Shown: positions 53,480-63,255, counted from the first letter of the stretch. The stretch is 64,000 nucleotides of DNA from Amphritea atlantica (GCF_900111095.1 NZ_FOGB01000017.1:36045-100044); one strand, 5' to 3'. Notes: generated by a model from the sequence alone, not told the origin. Program-made: numbers and translations.

Positions 53480-54505
53480 ATGGTGAAGCGGTATAAATCT
53501 GGCGGATCGCAACCGGTCCTGCCATCTGAGATCACGCCCGAGTCAGTGTATCGTGACCGGCGTCGTTTTATGCAGGCGGCGCTGTCTGTCGCGGCACTCC
53601 CTGTGGTGGGGCTTCCATCCCTGACAGAGGCGGCCGGATATGATATTCCGGCGGACCTGCCGCGATATAAAGGGCCTGACTGGCTGCAACCTAAGCTGGC
53701 AGAGGCTGGCCGTAATGCAGAGTTATCAACCCGTGAAACCCTCGCACCCTACTACAATGTAATCACCCACAATAACTTCTACGAGTTTGGTACGGATAAG
53801 CGTGATCCGGTGCGCAATGCCCAGGAATTTAAAACCGACCCCTGGATGGTTGAGATCAGCGGTGAAGTGGCTAAGCCGGGCAACTATCATCTGGAAGATA
53901 TTCTTGCCCCCCATGCACTGGAGGACCGGGTGTACCGTCTGCGCTGTGTCGAGGCATGGTCGATGGTGATTCCCTGGCTGGGGTTCCCGCTGGCGGATCT
54001 GATTAAACGGTTCGAGCCCACCTCGAAAGCGAAATATGTGCAGTTCACCACGCTGCTGGATAAAGAACAGATGCCGGGACAGCGGGGCTTTTTTAGCACG
54101 ATAAAGTGGCCCTATGTGGAGGGACTGCGAATGGATGAGGCGATGCACCCGCTAACACTGATGGCGGTGGGGCTTTATGGTAATGCTTTGCCCCCTCAGA
54201 ATGGCGCACCGTTAAGGCTGGTTGTGCCCTGGAAGTACGGTTTTAAATCGATCAAATCCATTGTTCGGATCCATTTCAGTGAAACCATGCCGGCAACCAG
54301 CTGGAACATGACTGCGCCGGATGAGTATGGTTTCTATGCCAATGTTAACCCTGAAGTTGACCACCCGCGCTGGTCCCAGGCGACCGAGCGGCGTTTACCC
54401 TCTTCACTGTTAACACCCAATATTATTGATACACTGCCCTTTAATGGCTATGCCGACCAGGTTGCCCATCTCTATAAGGGGATGGATCTGACCCAGTGGT
54501 TCTGA
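53480..54505 (+). CDS. msrP: Periplasmic methionine-sulfoxide reductase, molybdopterin subunit
   Basis: MsrP repairs oxidised methionine in periplasmic proteins. It is a Mo-molybdopterin enzyme of 341 residues. A Tat signal peptide holds [11 protein letters not shown] (about residues 24-34), and the Mo-ligand cysteine is in [14 protein letters not shown]. The core begins [22 protein letters not shown] lies 6 bases before the ATG at 53480. It partners the next gene, which overlaps its stop. Confidence 0.95.
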   Translation: MVKRYKSGGSQPVLPSEITPESVYRDRRRFMQAALSVAALPVVGLPSLTEAAGYDIPADLPRYKGPDWLQPKLAEAGRNAELSTRETLAPYYNVITHNNFYEFGTDKRDPVRNAQEFKTDPWMVEISGEVAKPGNYHLEDILAPHALEDRVYRLRCVEAWSMVIPWLGFPLADLIKRFEPTSKAKYVQFTTLLDKEQMPGQRGFFSTIKWPYVEGLRMDEAMHPLTLMAVGLYGNALPPQNGAPLRLVVPWKYGFKSIKSIVRIHFSETMPATSWNMTAPDEYGFYANVNPEVDHPRWSQATERRLPSSLLTPNIIDTLPFNGYADQVAHLYKGMDLTQWF

Positions 54506-55095
54506 TGGTGTCAGTGGCACCCATGAGGCTTTTTCGCTGGTGGTTATTTTTCTTATTACTGTTGCTGCCGCTGGGGATGCTGGTTGAAGGTTTATTGACC
54601 AATGACCTGGGGGCTGATCCTGCTAAGTATATTGTTAAAGAGCTGGGGTTCTGGGCGCTGTGTTGGCTATGGCTGACGCTGGCGGTTACGCCGTTGAGAA
54701 AGTTTTTCGGCTGGCGCTGGCTAATGGCTTATCGGCGCATGTTCGGGCTGTATGCTTTTTTCTATGCGGTTCTGCATCTGCTGGCATTCGCTACGTTCCT
54801 GCTTGGCTGGCGCTGGGATATGCTGATGACTGAGCTGACAAAACGTCCCTATATTGTCATGGGATCACTGGCGTTATTGTTATTGCTGCCCTTAGCCGTA
54901 ACGTCCACGCAGAAGATGCAGCGCCGGCTTGGCAGACGCTGGAAAAAACTGCATTTGCTGATCTATCCTGCCAGTCTGTTGGTGCTGTTTCACTTCGTCT
55001 GGCAGATTCGCTCAGACTTCTTTCAACAACTTATTTTTGCAATTCTGTTGGCTATTTTGCTTGGCTATCGACTATACCTTAAGAGGCGCAGTTAA
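54505..55095 (+). CDS. msrQ: Heme-binding membrane subunit MsrQ
   Basis: Six-helix cytochrome b-type protein of 196 residues that passes quinone electrons to MsrP. Landmarks are NDLGADPAKYIVKELG, RRMFGLYAFFYAVLHLL (heme His), KRPYIVMG and the second His region RWKKLHLLIYPASLLVLFHF. The ATG at 54505 overlaps the msrP stop (TGATG); the ATG at 54523 is also possible. Confidence 0.93.
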   Translation: MVSVAPMRLFRWWLFFLLLLLPLGMLVEGLLTNDLGADPAKYIVKELGFWALCWLWLTLAVTPLRKFFGWRWLMAYRRMFGLYAFFYAVLHLLAFATFLLGWRWDMLMTELTKRPYIVMGSLALLLLLPLAVTSTQKMQRRLGRRWKKLHLLIYPASLLVLFHFVWQIRSDFFQQLIFAILLAILLGYRLYLKRRS

Positions 55096-55112
55096 TAAGA
55101 GGGGTGGTTCTT

Positions 55113-55334
55113 ATGTATCCGAACCTGTTCTCAGAAAAACTGCTGCTGTTAATAAGTTGGATCGCCAGAATTCACAGATCGTGGTGCATGGTTTTTACCA
55201 AGCCACCCGATGAAAGGGAAAGGAAATATAATATTCCTATGCAATCGATGTGGTTAGGGCTGCTGGCTTCAGCAGTGTTTCTGATTGCACTGATTTCGTT
55301 ACTGTACTGGCTTTTAACGACGTTGGCAGGATAG
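55113..55334 (+). CDS. Small membrane protein between msrQ and coxB
   Basis: A 73-residue protein with a polar basic loop in the middle (VFTKPPDERERKYN) and a strong C-terminal hydrophobic helix (MWLGLLASAVFLIALISLLYWLL). A weaker amphipathic helix lies at the N-terminus. GAGGGG precedes the ATG at 55113. Not recognised; it sits 17 bases after msrQ and may belong either to that operon or to oxidase assembly. Confidence 0.6.
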   Translation: MYPNLFSEKLLLLISWIARIHRSWCMVFTKPPDERERKYNIPMQSMWLGLLASAVFLIALISLLYWLLTTLAG

Positions 55335-55371
55335 GCAGTTTTCAGAAAAATTTATCGGTTTTTTCTCTCCT

Positions 55372-55398
55372 ACAGGGGCGGCATTCATGCGCCCCTGT
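55372..55398. repeat. Strong hairpin upstream of coxB
   Basis: Perfect 9-bp inverted repeat ACAGGGGCG / CGCCCCTGT with a 9-base loop. No T-run follows on the plus strand, while a T-run precedes it. It lies between msrPQ and the oxidase operon and may act as a weak terminator or leader structure. Confidence 0.5.
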
Positions 55399-55556
55399 CC
55401 TCTGTTTAGCGACGGAACTTTCCCCTTGCACTCTGAAATCTGCTGCTATACTGGCTTATAACCAAGTGATCGACTGGGATATTGGTTTGGACTAAAAAGG
55501 ATCATTTTAGGCTTGGTATGCAGCTGTTGAGTATTCAACAGAAAGGAGGCCTGAGA

Positions 55557-56672
55557 ATGAGACGACGTATTGGAAGGGTCCTGTTTTTTGCGGGGCTTTT
55601 TTATGCGCCGCTGGTGACAGCGCAGTGGCAGGTAAATCTGGTTGAAGGGGCAACTGAGATCAGTCGATCTGTCTACAACCTGCATATGATCATTTTCTAT
55701 ATCTGTGTGGCCATTGCTGTGGTGGTGTTCGGCGTGATGTTCTGGTCGATCATCTGGCACCGCAAATCCCGTGGAGCGAAAGCTGCTCATTTTCATGAAA
55801 GCACCTGGGTCGAGATCATCTGGACCATTGTCCCTGTTGTGATTCTGGTTTCGATGGCGGTGCCCGCCAGTACCACGCTGATTCAGATGTACGATAAAAA
55901 CAATGCGGACATCGATATTCAGATAACCGGATATCAGTGGAAATGGCGGTATAAATATCTCAATCAGGATATCGATTTTTTCAGTACCCTGGCGACTCCC
56001 CGCGAACAGATCAGTAATGAACAGCTCAAGGGGGAACACTATCTGTTGGAAGTGGATAATCCTCTGGTCATTCCTGCCGGTAAAAAGGTGCGTTTCCTGT
56101 TGACGTCAAACGATGTCATTCACTCCTGGTGGGTGCCTGCACTGGCGGTTAAGAAAGATGCCGTTCCCGGTTTTGTTAATGAGTCCTGGACCCTGGTTGA
56201 TGAACCGGGTATCTATCGCGGCCAGTGCGCCGAGCTCTGTGGCAGGGATCACGGTTTTATGCCGATTGTGGTCGATGTTAAATCTCCTGAAGATTATCAA
56301 CTATGGGTTGCAGAGCAAGCCAGCCTTAAAGCTGCAGAGGCAGTATCGGCGCAGAAGGAGATGAGTCAGGCTGAGCTGATGTCCCGGGGAGAAGAGGTTT
56401 ACAAAGGCACCTGTGCCGCGTGTCATCAGCCGGAAGGACAGGGGCTCCCAGGTATCTTCCCGGCACTGGCAGGAAGCCCGTTAATGACAGGAGATCCTGC
56501 TGAGCATATCAATGTGGTACTGCATGGCCGCTCCGGTACCGCGATGCAGGCGTTTGGTGAACAGCTCAAAGCGGTCGATCTGGCGTCAGTGATCACTTAC
56601 GAACGTAATTCATGGGGTAACCAGGGCGGTGTGGTTACGGTTCAACAAATCAGTAAGTTGTTGAAGGAGTAG
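55557..56672 (+). CDS. coxB: Cytochrome c oxidase subunit II with fused cytochrome c domain
   Basis: A 371-residue subunit II. It has a signal peptide, two membrane helices (about 35-105) and a cupredoxin domain. The CuA ligands are in HSWWVP and RGQCAELCGRDHGFMP (two Cys, His, Met, Glu). A C-terminal class I cytochrome c follows (GTCAACHQ heme site, axial Met in GTAMQAFG, about 275-360). The fusion marks a caa3/ctaC-type subunit. AAGGAGG precedes the ATG at 55557. First gene of the oxidase operon. Confidence 0.95.
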   Translation: MRRRIGRVLFFAGLFYAPLVTAQWQVNLVEGATEISRSVYNLHMIIFYICVAIAVVVFGVMFWSIIWHRKSRGAKAAHFHESTWVEIIWTIVPVVILVSMAVPASTTLIQMYDKNNADIDIQITGYQWKWRYKYLNQDIDFFSTLATPREQISNEQLKGEHYLLEVDNPLVIPAGKKVRFLLTSNDVIHSWWVPALAVKKDAVPGFVNESWTLVDEPGIYRGQCAELCGRDHGFMPIVVDVKSPEDYQLWVAEQASLKAAEAVSAQKEMSQAELMSRGEEVYKGTCAACHQPEGQGLPGIFPALAGSPLMTGDPAEHINVVLHGRSGTAMQAFGEQLKAVDLASVITYERNSWGNQGGVVTVQQISKLLKE

Positions 56673-56676
56673 GGTG

Positions 56677-58290
56677 ATGGGTAGCTTAGAGCAATCAGTC
56701 CATAGTACAGGTCACCATGGCCCTGCCACAGGTATCACCCGCTGGCTCTACACGACCAATCATAAAGATATCGGTACGCTCTATCTGTTCTTCAGCCTGA
56801 CAATGTTCTTTATTGGTGGCTGTATGGCGCTGACCATTCGTGCCGAACTGTTTCAGCCAGGATTGCAGTTGGTCAGACCCGAGTTTTTCAATCAGATGAC
56901 CACCTCTCACGGATTGATTATGGTGTTTGGCGCGGTGATGCCCGCTTTTGTCGGTCTGGCAAACTGGCTTATCCCAATGATGATCGGTGCCCCGGATATG
57001 GCGCTGCCGCGGATGAATAACTGGAGCTTCTGGATCCTGCCCTTTGCTTTCACCATGATGCTTTCCACGCTGTTGATGGAGGGTGGTGGCCCCAATTTCG
57101 GCTGGACTTTTTATGCTCCGCTGTCCACTACATACGCTCCGCCCAGTGTGACGTTTTTCATCTTTGCCGTGCATATGATGGGAATCAGTTCGATTATGGG
57201 GGCGATCAATGTGATCGCCACGATTCTTAATATGCGCGCCCCTGGCATGAAGCTGATGGATATGCCTCTGTTTGTCTGGACCTGGTTGATAACCGCTTTT
57301 CTTCTGATTGCGGTAATGCCTGTTTTAGCCGGTGTGGTGACCATGATGCTGATGGATATCCATTTTGGTACCAGCTTTTTTGATGCTGCCGGTGGTGGTG
57401 ATCCGGTGCTGTTTCAGCATGTGTTCTGGTTCTTTGGTCATCCGGAGGTGTATATCATGATTCTGCCCGCGTTTGGGGTTGTGTCTGAAATTATTCCCAC
57501 CTTCGCCCGTAAGCGTCTTTTTGGTTATACCTCAATGGTGTATGCCACTGCATCGATAGCGATACTCTCATTCATTGTCTGGGCACATCATATGTTTGCT
57601 GTAGGGATGCCGCTGGCCGGTGAGTTGTTCTTTATGTTTACCACGATGCTGATAGCCGTGCCTACCGGGGTGAAGGTGTTTAACTGGGTTGCCACCATGT
57701 ATCGGGGGTCAATGACCTTTGAAACGCCGATGCTGTTTGCGCTGGCTTTTGTGGTGCTGTTTACTATTGGCGGCTTTTCCGGCCTGATGCTGGCGATCGC
57801 ACCAGCGGATTTCCAGTATCACGATACCTACTTTGTGGTGGCGCATTTTCACTATGTACTGGTACCCGGCTCCATTTTCGCGCTTATGGCAGCGACCTAT
57901 TTCTGGTTACCTAAGTGGACCGGGCATATGTATAACGAGTCGATGGCTAAGCTACATTTCTGGCTCTCTTTTATCGGTGTCAATATCACCTTCTTCCCGA
58001 TGCACTTTCTGGGTCTGGCGGGGATGCCCCGACGCATTCCCGATTATGCGCTGCAGTTTGCTGATTTCAATATGGTGGCCACCTTTGGCGCGTTCCTGTT
58101 TGGATTTTCCCAACTGGTGTTTGTGTATAACATCATCAGTTGCATCCGCTCGGGCAGGCAAGCAACAGACCGGGTCTGGGAAGGTAGTCATGGGCTTGAA
58201 TGGACGCTGCCTTCGCCACCGCCCTATCACTCGTTCACTGAGCCGCCAGTATTTACACATCCCTACAAAGAGAATGACCGAGGTGTGTGA
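56677..58290 (+). CDS. coxA: Cytochrome c oxidase subunit I
   Basis: The catalytic heme-copper subunit, 537 residues and 12 helices. Low-spin heme and CuB histidines are in TSHGLIMVFG, FWFFGHPEVYI (with the His-Tyr crosslink region), VWAHHMFAVG and HDTYFVVAHFHYVL. The Glu in GHPE and the D-channel region indicate an A1-type proton-pumping oxidase. The ATG at 56677 lies 8 bases after GGAG. Confidence 0.96.
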   Translation: MGSLEQSVHSTGHHGPATGITRWLYTTNHKDIGTLYLFFSLTMFFIGGCMALTIRAELFQPGLQLVRPEFFNQMTTSHGLIMVFGAVMPAFVGLANWLIPMMIGAPDMALPRMNNWSFWILPFAFTMMLSTLLMEGGGPNFGWTFYAPLSTTYAPPSVTFFIFAVHMMGISSIMGAINVIATILNMRAPGMKLMDMPLFVWTWLITAFLLIAVMPVLAGVVTMMLMDIHFGTSFFDAAGGGDPVLFQHVFWFFGHPEVYIMILPAFGVVSEIIPTFARKRLFGYTSMVYATASIAILSFIVWAHHMFAVGMPLAGELFFMFTTMLIAVPTGVKVFNWVATMYRGSMTFETPMLFALAFVVLFTIGGFSGLMLAIAPADFQYHDTYFVVAHFHYVLVPGSIFALMAATYFWLPKWTGHMYNESMAKLHFWLSFIGVNITFFPMHFLGLAGMPRRIPDYALQFADFNMVATFGAFLFGFSQLVFVYNIISCIRSGRQATDRVWEGSHGLEWTLPSPPPYHSFTEPPVFTHPYKENDRGV

Positions 58291-58868
58291 TGAATCAGCT
58301 GCAGCAACGTAATCGGTCCCTGTTAATAAAGCTGTTAGCCGGGACCGTGCTGATGTTTGGTTTTGGCTTTTTACTGGTGCCTTTGTATGACGTGTTTTGC
58401 GATGTGACCGGCTTAAACGGCAAACTGCAGAACACGGGGGCTCTGACACAAGAATATAAAGTTGATAGCAAACGCCAGATACGGGTGCAGTTTCTGGCGG
58501 TCAATAATGAATCGATGCCGTGGCGTTTGCGACCCGAGCAGGCGGAGATCTCGGTCCATCCGGGACAGATGACGCAAACCGCTTTTTTGGCATTTAATCC
58601 AACCGAGCGGAATATGGTCGCTCAGGCGATACCCAGTGTGGCTCCCTCTGAAGCTGCTCCCTACCTGCACAAGGTGAACTGCTTCTGCTTTGAACAGCAA
58701 CCGCTTGCTGCCGGTGAAAAGCGCGCCATGCCGCTGGTGTTTATGGTGGATGATCAATTGCCGGGCTATATCTCCACCATCACGCTCTCTTATACCCTGT
58801 TTGATATTACCCCCGAATCCAGCCCGGTCAGCGGTATTGCTGTTGCACCTGCAAGGAGTGTTCTATGA
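58290..58868 (+). CDS. ctaG: Cytochrome c oxidase assembly protein CtaG/Cox11
   Basis: A single-helix, periplasm-facing copper chaperone of 192 residues that loads CuB of subunit I. After the membrane helix (about 12-32) it has YDVFCDVTGLNG, and the copper-binding motif KVNCFCFEQQPL is near residue 130. Its ATG overlaps the coxA stop (TGATG) and its own stop overlaps coxC. Confidence 0.94.
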   Translation: MNQLQQRNRSLLIKLLAGTVLMFGFGFLLVPLYDVFCDVTGLNGKLQNTGALTQEYKVDSKRQIRVQFLAVNNESMPWRLRPEQAEISVHPGQMTQTAFLAFNPTERNMVAQAIPSVAPSEAAPYLHKVNCFCFEQQPLAAGEKRAMPLVFMVDDQLPGYISTITLSYTLFDITPESSPVSGIAVAPARSVL

Positions 58869-59749
58869 GTACTCAGGCTTACTATGTACCCGCTCAAAGC
58901 CGCTGGCCAATAATGGCTTCGGTTTCCCTGTTTCTGATCGCCTTCGGGGCCGGAACACTCATTAACGCACTGAGTGCTGATGCCGGTGGCGGACTTGGAC
59001 TAACACTGTTGCTGGCCGGTGCGCTCTGTATGGGGCTTATTCTCACCGGCTGGTTTGGTCATGTTATCGATGAAAGCCGTCAGGGGCTCTACTCAGACCA
59101 GATGGATCGTTCGTTTCGCTGGGGAATGAGCTGGTTTATCTTCTCTGAAGTTATGTTTTTCTCAGCCTTTTTTGGCGCTCTGTTTTATGTCAGAAATCTT
59201 TCAGTGCCCTGGTTGGGAGGGGAGGGAGAGAAAGGCGTGGCGAATATGCTGTGGCAGGGCTTTGAAGCCACCTGGCCGCTGATGAAAACCCCCGATATGA
59301 CTGCCTATCCTGGCCCTGGTGGGTTGATCGATCCGCTACATCTGCCACTGGTGAATACTCTGTTACTGTTAAGTTCCAGTGTTACAGTCACCTTTGCTCA
59401 CTATCGCTTAAAGCAGGATCGCCGGCCTCAGGTGATACTGTGGTTGCTACTCACAATCGCCCTTGGATCGGCATTTCTGGTGTTCCAGGCGGTGGAATAT
59501 ATCGAGGCTTACCACGAATTAGGGCTCACACTTCATGCCGGTATTTATGGTGCCACATTCTTTATTCTGACCGGGTTTCACGGCATGCATGTGACGCTGG
59601 GAACGCTGATGCTGATAATTATTTTACTGCGGGTGATACGGGGACATTTTGAACCAGACCATCATTTTGGTTTCGAGGCGGTTTCATGGTACTGGCATTT
59701 CGTGGATGTAGTCTGGGTTGGATTATTCCTGTTTGTCTATCTGTTGTGA
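58865..59749 (+). CDS. coxC: Cytochrome c oxidase subunit III
   Basis: A seven-helix subunit III of 294 residues. Typical segments are YSDQMDRSFRWGMSWFIFSE, FHGMHVTLGT and SWYWHFVDVVWVGLFLFVYL at the C-terminus. A loop of about 35 residues (near 110-145) between early helices fits bacterial members. Its end overlaps the convergent DUF2909 gene by 13 bases. Confidence 0.95.
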   Translation: MSTQAYYVPAQSRWPIMASVSLFLIAFGAGTLINALSADAGGGLGLTLLLAGALCMGLILTGWFGHVIDESRQGLYSDQMDRSFRWGMSWFIFSEVMFFSAFFGALFYVRNLSVPWLGGEGEKGVANMLWQGFEATWPLMKTPDMTAYPGPGGLIDPLHLPLVNTLLLLSSSVTVTFAHYRLKQDRRPQVILWLLLTIALGSAFLVFQAVEYIEAYHELGLTLHAGIYGATFFILTGFHGMHVTLGTLMLIIILLRVIRGHFEPDHHFGFEAVSWYWHFVDVVWVGLFLFVYLL

Positions 59750-59994
59750 ATGGGCTGTTGTGACGTGGGCTGTTGTGATGATGGCATCAGCGGGAACGGG
59801 GTGCGTAGTTGCAGTTCGCCACTGTAAAAGCCAATCAGAATGATAAGCAGAAGGAACGCCGCCTGGGATACCCGTAAAACCAGCGATTGCACGGTACGTC
59901 GTGAGCGACTTTGATCCTTCAACAGAAAATAGAGGCCTGCAAAAAGACTGATAATGATCAGAGCAAAGATGATAACAATGATGATCTTAAACAT
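59737..59994 (-). CDS. Twin-transmembrane protein, DUF2909 family
   Basis: An 85-residue protein with two helices (IIIVIIFALIIISLFAGLYFLL and VSQAAFLLLIILIGFYSGEL) and a Pro/Gln-rich tail (SSQQPTSQQP). Proteins of this kind occur on the opposite strand between oxidase subunit III and SURF1 genes in gammaproteobacteria, so the place is conserved while the function is unknown. It is divergent from surf1, 20 bases apart. Confidence 0.8.
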   Translation of the reverse strand: MFKIIIVIIFALIIISLFAGLYFLLKDQSRSRRTVQSLVLRVSQAAFLLLIILIGFYSGELQLRTPFPLMPSSQQPTSQQPIHNR

Positions 59995-60014
59995 ATTCAG
60001 TACTCGGTTTCGAA

Positions 60015-60758
60015 ATGAGTAAAACTGTTTTAAAACACGCCTCTATGAGTAAAGTCCAGAGGCTCCCGCTTAGCAAGTGGGTGATCGTTACGTTGACAGT
60101 GTTGCTGATCCCTCTTTTGTTATGGCTGGGGGTATGGCAGTTGCAGCGGGCGGCCGAAAAGCAGCAATTGCTGGATCGTTGGAACAGTGCCCGTACCAAT
60201 CTGACAGCGTTGCCAGAGTCTGTGACTGACTCTGTAGGTGTGCATCTGAGAGGCCGATTTGTTCCTGAGGTGATTTATTTGTTGGATAACAGAACACGAG
60301 AGGGACGGGCAGGTTACGAGGTGGTTGTGCCCTTTAAAGCGGAGAAATCGATGCGAGAGGAGCGGTTGGTGCTGGTTAATCTGGGCTGGATAGCGGCCAG
60401 TCAGTATCGCGATCAGTTGCCTGAGATTGATCTGCCGCAGAAGGTTGTCAGTCTGAGTGGCCGGCTGGTTACTCCGTCAGCACCGTTACAGCTGCTTCCT
60501 GATACCTGGTCGCAGAGCGGGTTGGTAAGAATACAGCAACTGGATATGACCCGGCTGAGGCTACGACATCCCGGATTGTATCCGGCGGTGATTCGACTGG
60601 AGAAACCGTTATTGCCCGAATTGAGGGTCGGCTGGCCAGTGGTAACAATGTTACCCGAAAGGCACATCGGCTATGCCGTTCAATGGTTCGGTCTGGCGCT
60701 TGTGCTGATGGGTGGGTGTGGCTGGCTTATCTGGCATCGCAGGCAGGAGGTGTTATGA
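60015..60758 (+). CDS. SURF1-family heme a insertion factor
   Basis: An inner-membrane assembly factor of 247 residues, with helices near residues 20-40 and 222-240 and a periplasmic domain between them. Family hallmarks are LGVWQLQRAAEKQQLL, VHLRGRFVPEVIYLLDNR and the C-terminal HIGYAVQWFGLALVL. SURF1 aids heme a delivery to subunit I. An internal ATG at 60045 may be the real start. The stop overlaps the next gene by four bases. Confidence 0.9.
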   Translation: MSKTVLKHASMSKVQRLPLSKWVIVTLTVLLIPLLLWLGVWQLQRAAEKQQLLDRWNSARTNLTALPESVTDSVGVHLRGRFVPEVIYLLDNRTREGRAGYEVVVPFKAEKSMREERLVLVNLGWIAASQYRDQLPEIDLPQKVVSLSGRLVTPSAPLQLLPDTWSQSGLVRIQQLDMTRLRLRHPGLYPAVIRLEKPLLPELRVGWPVVTMLPERHIGYAVQWFGLALVLMGGCGWLIWHRRQEVL

Positions 60759-61213
60759 GCAACACAGGTTATCCGCGTACTGTATTCTGGCTGGTATGGG
60801 CGGTTGCCCTGTTACCCCTGTTGGGTGCGTCACTGGCATATTTCTCGGGCTGGCGGCCTGCAGAGCACATTACCCAGGGTGAACTCTACCCTCCGGGTGT
60901 GACGCTGAGTGATCTGCAACTGGGCGACCCGGCGTTAACCGCAGAGGGAAGTTGGCGGTTGATTTTGCTGGTAGGTGACAAGTGTGGTGACGAATGTCAT
61001 CGTTGGCAGGCTTTGTTGCCAAACCTGCATGCCTCACTGGGTAAGGACAGGGATCGGTTACTCTGGCAGCAGGTTGAAAACAACCAGCAGGGAGTGGGAC
61101 TGTTGCTGGCTGATCCTCAGGGATTTATGGTTACCCGCTACAGTCTGTCACTGCCGCCGCAATCGATTATCAAAGACCTGAAACGTTTACTACGGATTTC
61201 TAAGGTGGGATGA
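60755..61213 (+). CDS. Oxidase-cluster membrane-anchored thioredoxin-like protein
   Basis: A 152-residue protein with one N-terminal helix (WLVWAVALLPLLGASLAYF) and a periplasmic domain containing GDKCGDECHRW. This Cys-X3-Cys spacing is the one used by Sco copper chaperones, although the remaining sequence is short and diverged. A gene of this size occupies the same place in Pseudomonas oxidase operons. Its position between surf1 and ctaA suggests an assembly role. Confidence 0.7.
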   Translation: MSNTGYPRTVFWLVWAVALLPLLGASLAYFSGWRPAEHITQGELYPPGVTLSDLQLGDPALTAEGSWRLILLVGDKCGDECHRWQALLPNLHASLGKDRDRLLWQQVENNQQGVGLLLADPQGFMVTRYSLSLPPQSIIKDLKRLLRISKVG

Positions 61214-61214
61214 G

Positions 61215-62207
61215 ATGAATACCCGGCGCCCACTGATTATCTGTTATCTGGCCATTGTTCTGGCTGTGCTGGTGATTCTGATGGGGGGCTGGACCCGGAT
61301 TATGGATGCCGGACTTGGCTGCCCGGACTGGCCCGGTTGTTTCGGGCAGATGACTGCGCCCATCTCTGCAGCACATATAGCCGAGGCACAGCAAAAATTT
61401 GCCGGCGTCGAGGTTGATGCTGCAAAAGGCTGGCTGGAGATGATCCACCGTTATATGGCGTCCACACTGGGACTGCTGATTCTGCTGCTGGCGGTGGTTG
61501 CCTGGCAAAAACGCAAAGAGTCAGGATATCCGGTGGGTCTGTCTCTTTTTCTTCTGGTGCTGGTGGTCTGCCAGGGCGTGTTTGGTATGTGGACGGTTAC
61601 TCTCAAATTGCTGCCACCCGTGGTCTCCGGGCACCTGCTGGGAGGCTTGCTGACCCTGATGATGCTTATTTTGCTGGCGGGCAAACTGCGTCAGTCTGCT
61701 AAACCAGCGAAAGTTGTTTCAGGGCGGTGGATTATGCGGTTGGCAGTGTTGGTGTTGTTTATGCAAATTCTGCTGGGGGGATGGACCAGTGCGAACTACG
61801 CTGGTTGGGCCTGTACTCACTGGTTAAGCTGTGTCGAAGGGCAGCGCACGGAACTGGATTTCAGGTCAGGTTTCAGTCTCAGTTTTGATATTGGTCAGAA
61901 TCATCAGGGCGGAACCCTTTCCCAGCCAGCCAGGGCTGCGATACAGATGACCCACAGGGTTGGAGCGCTGGTGGTGGTGGCGACTATGTTCCTGGCCGGA
62001 GCCCTGGCACTGCGCCACAGCGCCAGCAGAACCCCGGCCCTGATTCTCTTCACTCTGCTGATTGTGCAGATTTTTATGGGAGGGGCTAATGTGGTTTATG
62101 GGGTGCCCACCTGGCTGGCGTGGTTGCACCATGTGGGAGCTGTATCCCTGCTCTTGTGCTTGTTATGGCTTAAGGCGCGTTACGAATCGGAGGTTTACTA
62201 TGAATAA
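61215..62207 (+). CDS. ctaA: Heme A synthase (CtaA/Cox15)
   Basis: An eight-helix membrane monooxygenase of 330 residues converting heme O to heme A. Conserved features are GGWTRIMDAGLGCPDWPGCFG (with its Cys pair), the histidines in MIHRYMASTLG and MTHRVGALVV, SGHLLGG and the final WLHHVGAVSLL. It overlaps ctaB by 8 bases. Confidence 0.94.
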   Translation: MNTRRPLIICYLAIVLAVLVILMGGWTRIMDAGLGCPDWPGCFGQMTAPISAAHIAEAQQKFAGVEVDAAKGWLEMIHRYMASTLGLLILLLAVVAWQKRKESGYPVGLSLFLLVLVVCQGVFGMWTVTLKLLPPVVSGHLLGGLLTLMMLILLAGKLRQSAKPAKVVSGRWIMRLAVLVLFMQILLGGWTSANYAGWACTHWLSCVEGQRTELDFRSGFSLSFDIGQNHQGGTLSQPARAAIQMTHRVGALVVVATMFLAGALALRHSASRTPALILFTLLIVQIFMGGANVVYGVPTWLAWLHHVGAVSLLLCLLWLKARYESEVYYE

Positions 62208-63105
62208 TAGTCTGCAGCGAGTATTCCATTCACCCTTTGCTCTGTGCCGTGATTACCTTGAGTTGTGTAAGCTCAGAGTCGTGGCAGTGATGTTGCTCAC
62301 CGCTATTGTGGGGATGTGTCTTGCAACACCGGAGCTCCCTCCGATAGCAACCATGATCAGTGCAACATTGGGGATAGGCCTGATGGCCTCGGGAGCAGCA
62401 GCGGTTAATCATGTGATGGACCGGAATATCGATGCCAAAATGGCCAGAACTCACCGCCGACCATTACCACAGGGAAAGATTGATGAGACCCGGGCGCTGC
62501 TGTTTGCCGCCCTGCTATCCCTGTCTGGTATCACAGTACTGATATTCTGGACCAACCTGTTAACCGCATGGCTGACGCTCGGGGCACTGATCGGTTATGC
62601 CTTGATCTATACCATGCTGCTAAAACGGGCGACACCGCTGAATATCGTTATCGGAGGGATCGCGGGGGCCGCCCCGCCACTGCTGGGCTGGGTTGCAGTA
62701 ACTGGCCGGATCGAGCCGGATAGTCTGCTGCTGGTACTGATTATTTTTGCCTGGACGCCACCGCATTTCTGGGCGCTGTGCATCCATAAAAAAGATGACT
62801 ATGCCCGGGCAGGCGTGCCTATGTTGCCAGTGACTCATGGGGAGGGCTATACCCGGCTGCAGATTCTGCTTTATACCGTGCTGATGGTGTTGACGACACT
62901 TTTCCCCTTTATGACCGGTATGAGTGGTCTGATATACCTTATAGGGGTGACGCTGCTGAACCTGCGGTTTTTCCAGTGGGCTGTAAGAGTGTATATGGCG
63001 AATGATTCAACAGCGCCGATGTCGATGTTCTGGTTCAGTGTGAAATATATTATGTGGTTATTTGTCGTGTTATTGGTCGATCACTACGTAATAGGTCTAC
63101 ACTGA
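62200..63105 (+). CDS. ctaB: Protoheme IX farnesyltransferase (heme O synthase)
   Basis: A UbiA-family prenyltransferase of 301 residues that farnesylates heme B to heme O. The two Asp-rich motifs are NHVMDRNIDAKMARTHRRP and the second-loop HKKDDYARAGVPMLPV; KLRVVAVMLLTAIVG begins helix 1. GGAGG precedes the ATG. Last gene of the operon; the sco gene often found next is absent. Confidence 0.95.
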   Translation: MNNSLQRVFHSPFALCRDYLELCKLRVVAVMLLTAIVGMCLATPELPPIATMISATLGIGLMASGAAAVNHVMDRNIDAKMARTHRRPLPQGKIDETRALLFAALLSLSGITVLIFWTNLLTAWLTLGALIGYALIYTMLLKRATPLNIVIGGIAGAAPPLLGWVAVTGRIEPDSLLLVLIIFAWTPPHFWALCIHKKDDYARAGVPMLPVTHGEGYTRLQILLYTVLMVLTTLFPFMTGMSGLIYLIGVTLLNLRFFQWAVRVYMANDSTAPMSMFWFSVKYIMWLFVVLLVDHYVIGLH

Positions 63106-63255
63106 TTAAAATAGGACACACAATTTCAATCGATTTGATTTTCTGATTTTTAAAGACTGTCAACGACAGATGAAAACCGGACGTTAAGGAGAGTGCGGTT
63201 ACCCAAAAACAAGAGTAAGGCCGGGAACGAATCCGAGCCTTGGGAGGAATGACCT

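Noticed and set aside
55446..56039. A 197-codon frame opposite coxB
   Set aside because: Overlaps the signal peptide and helices of coxB in reverse; His/Asn-rich shadow.
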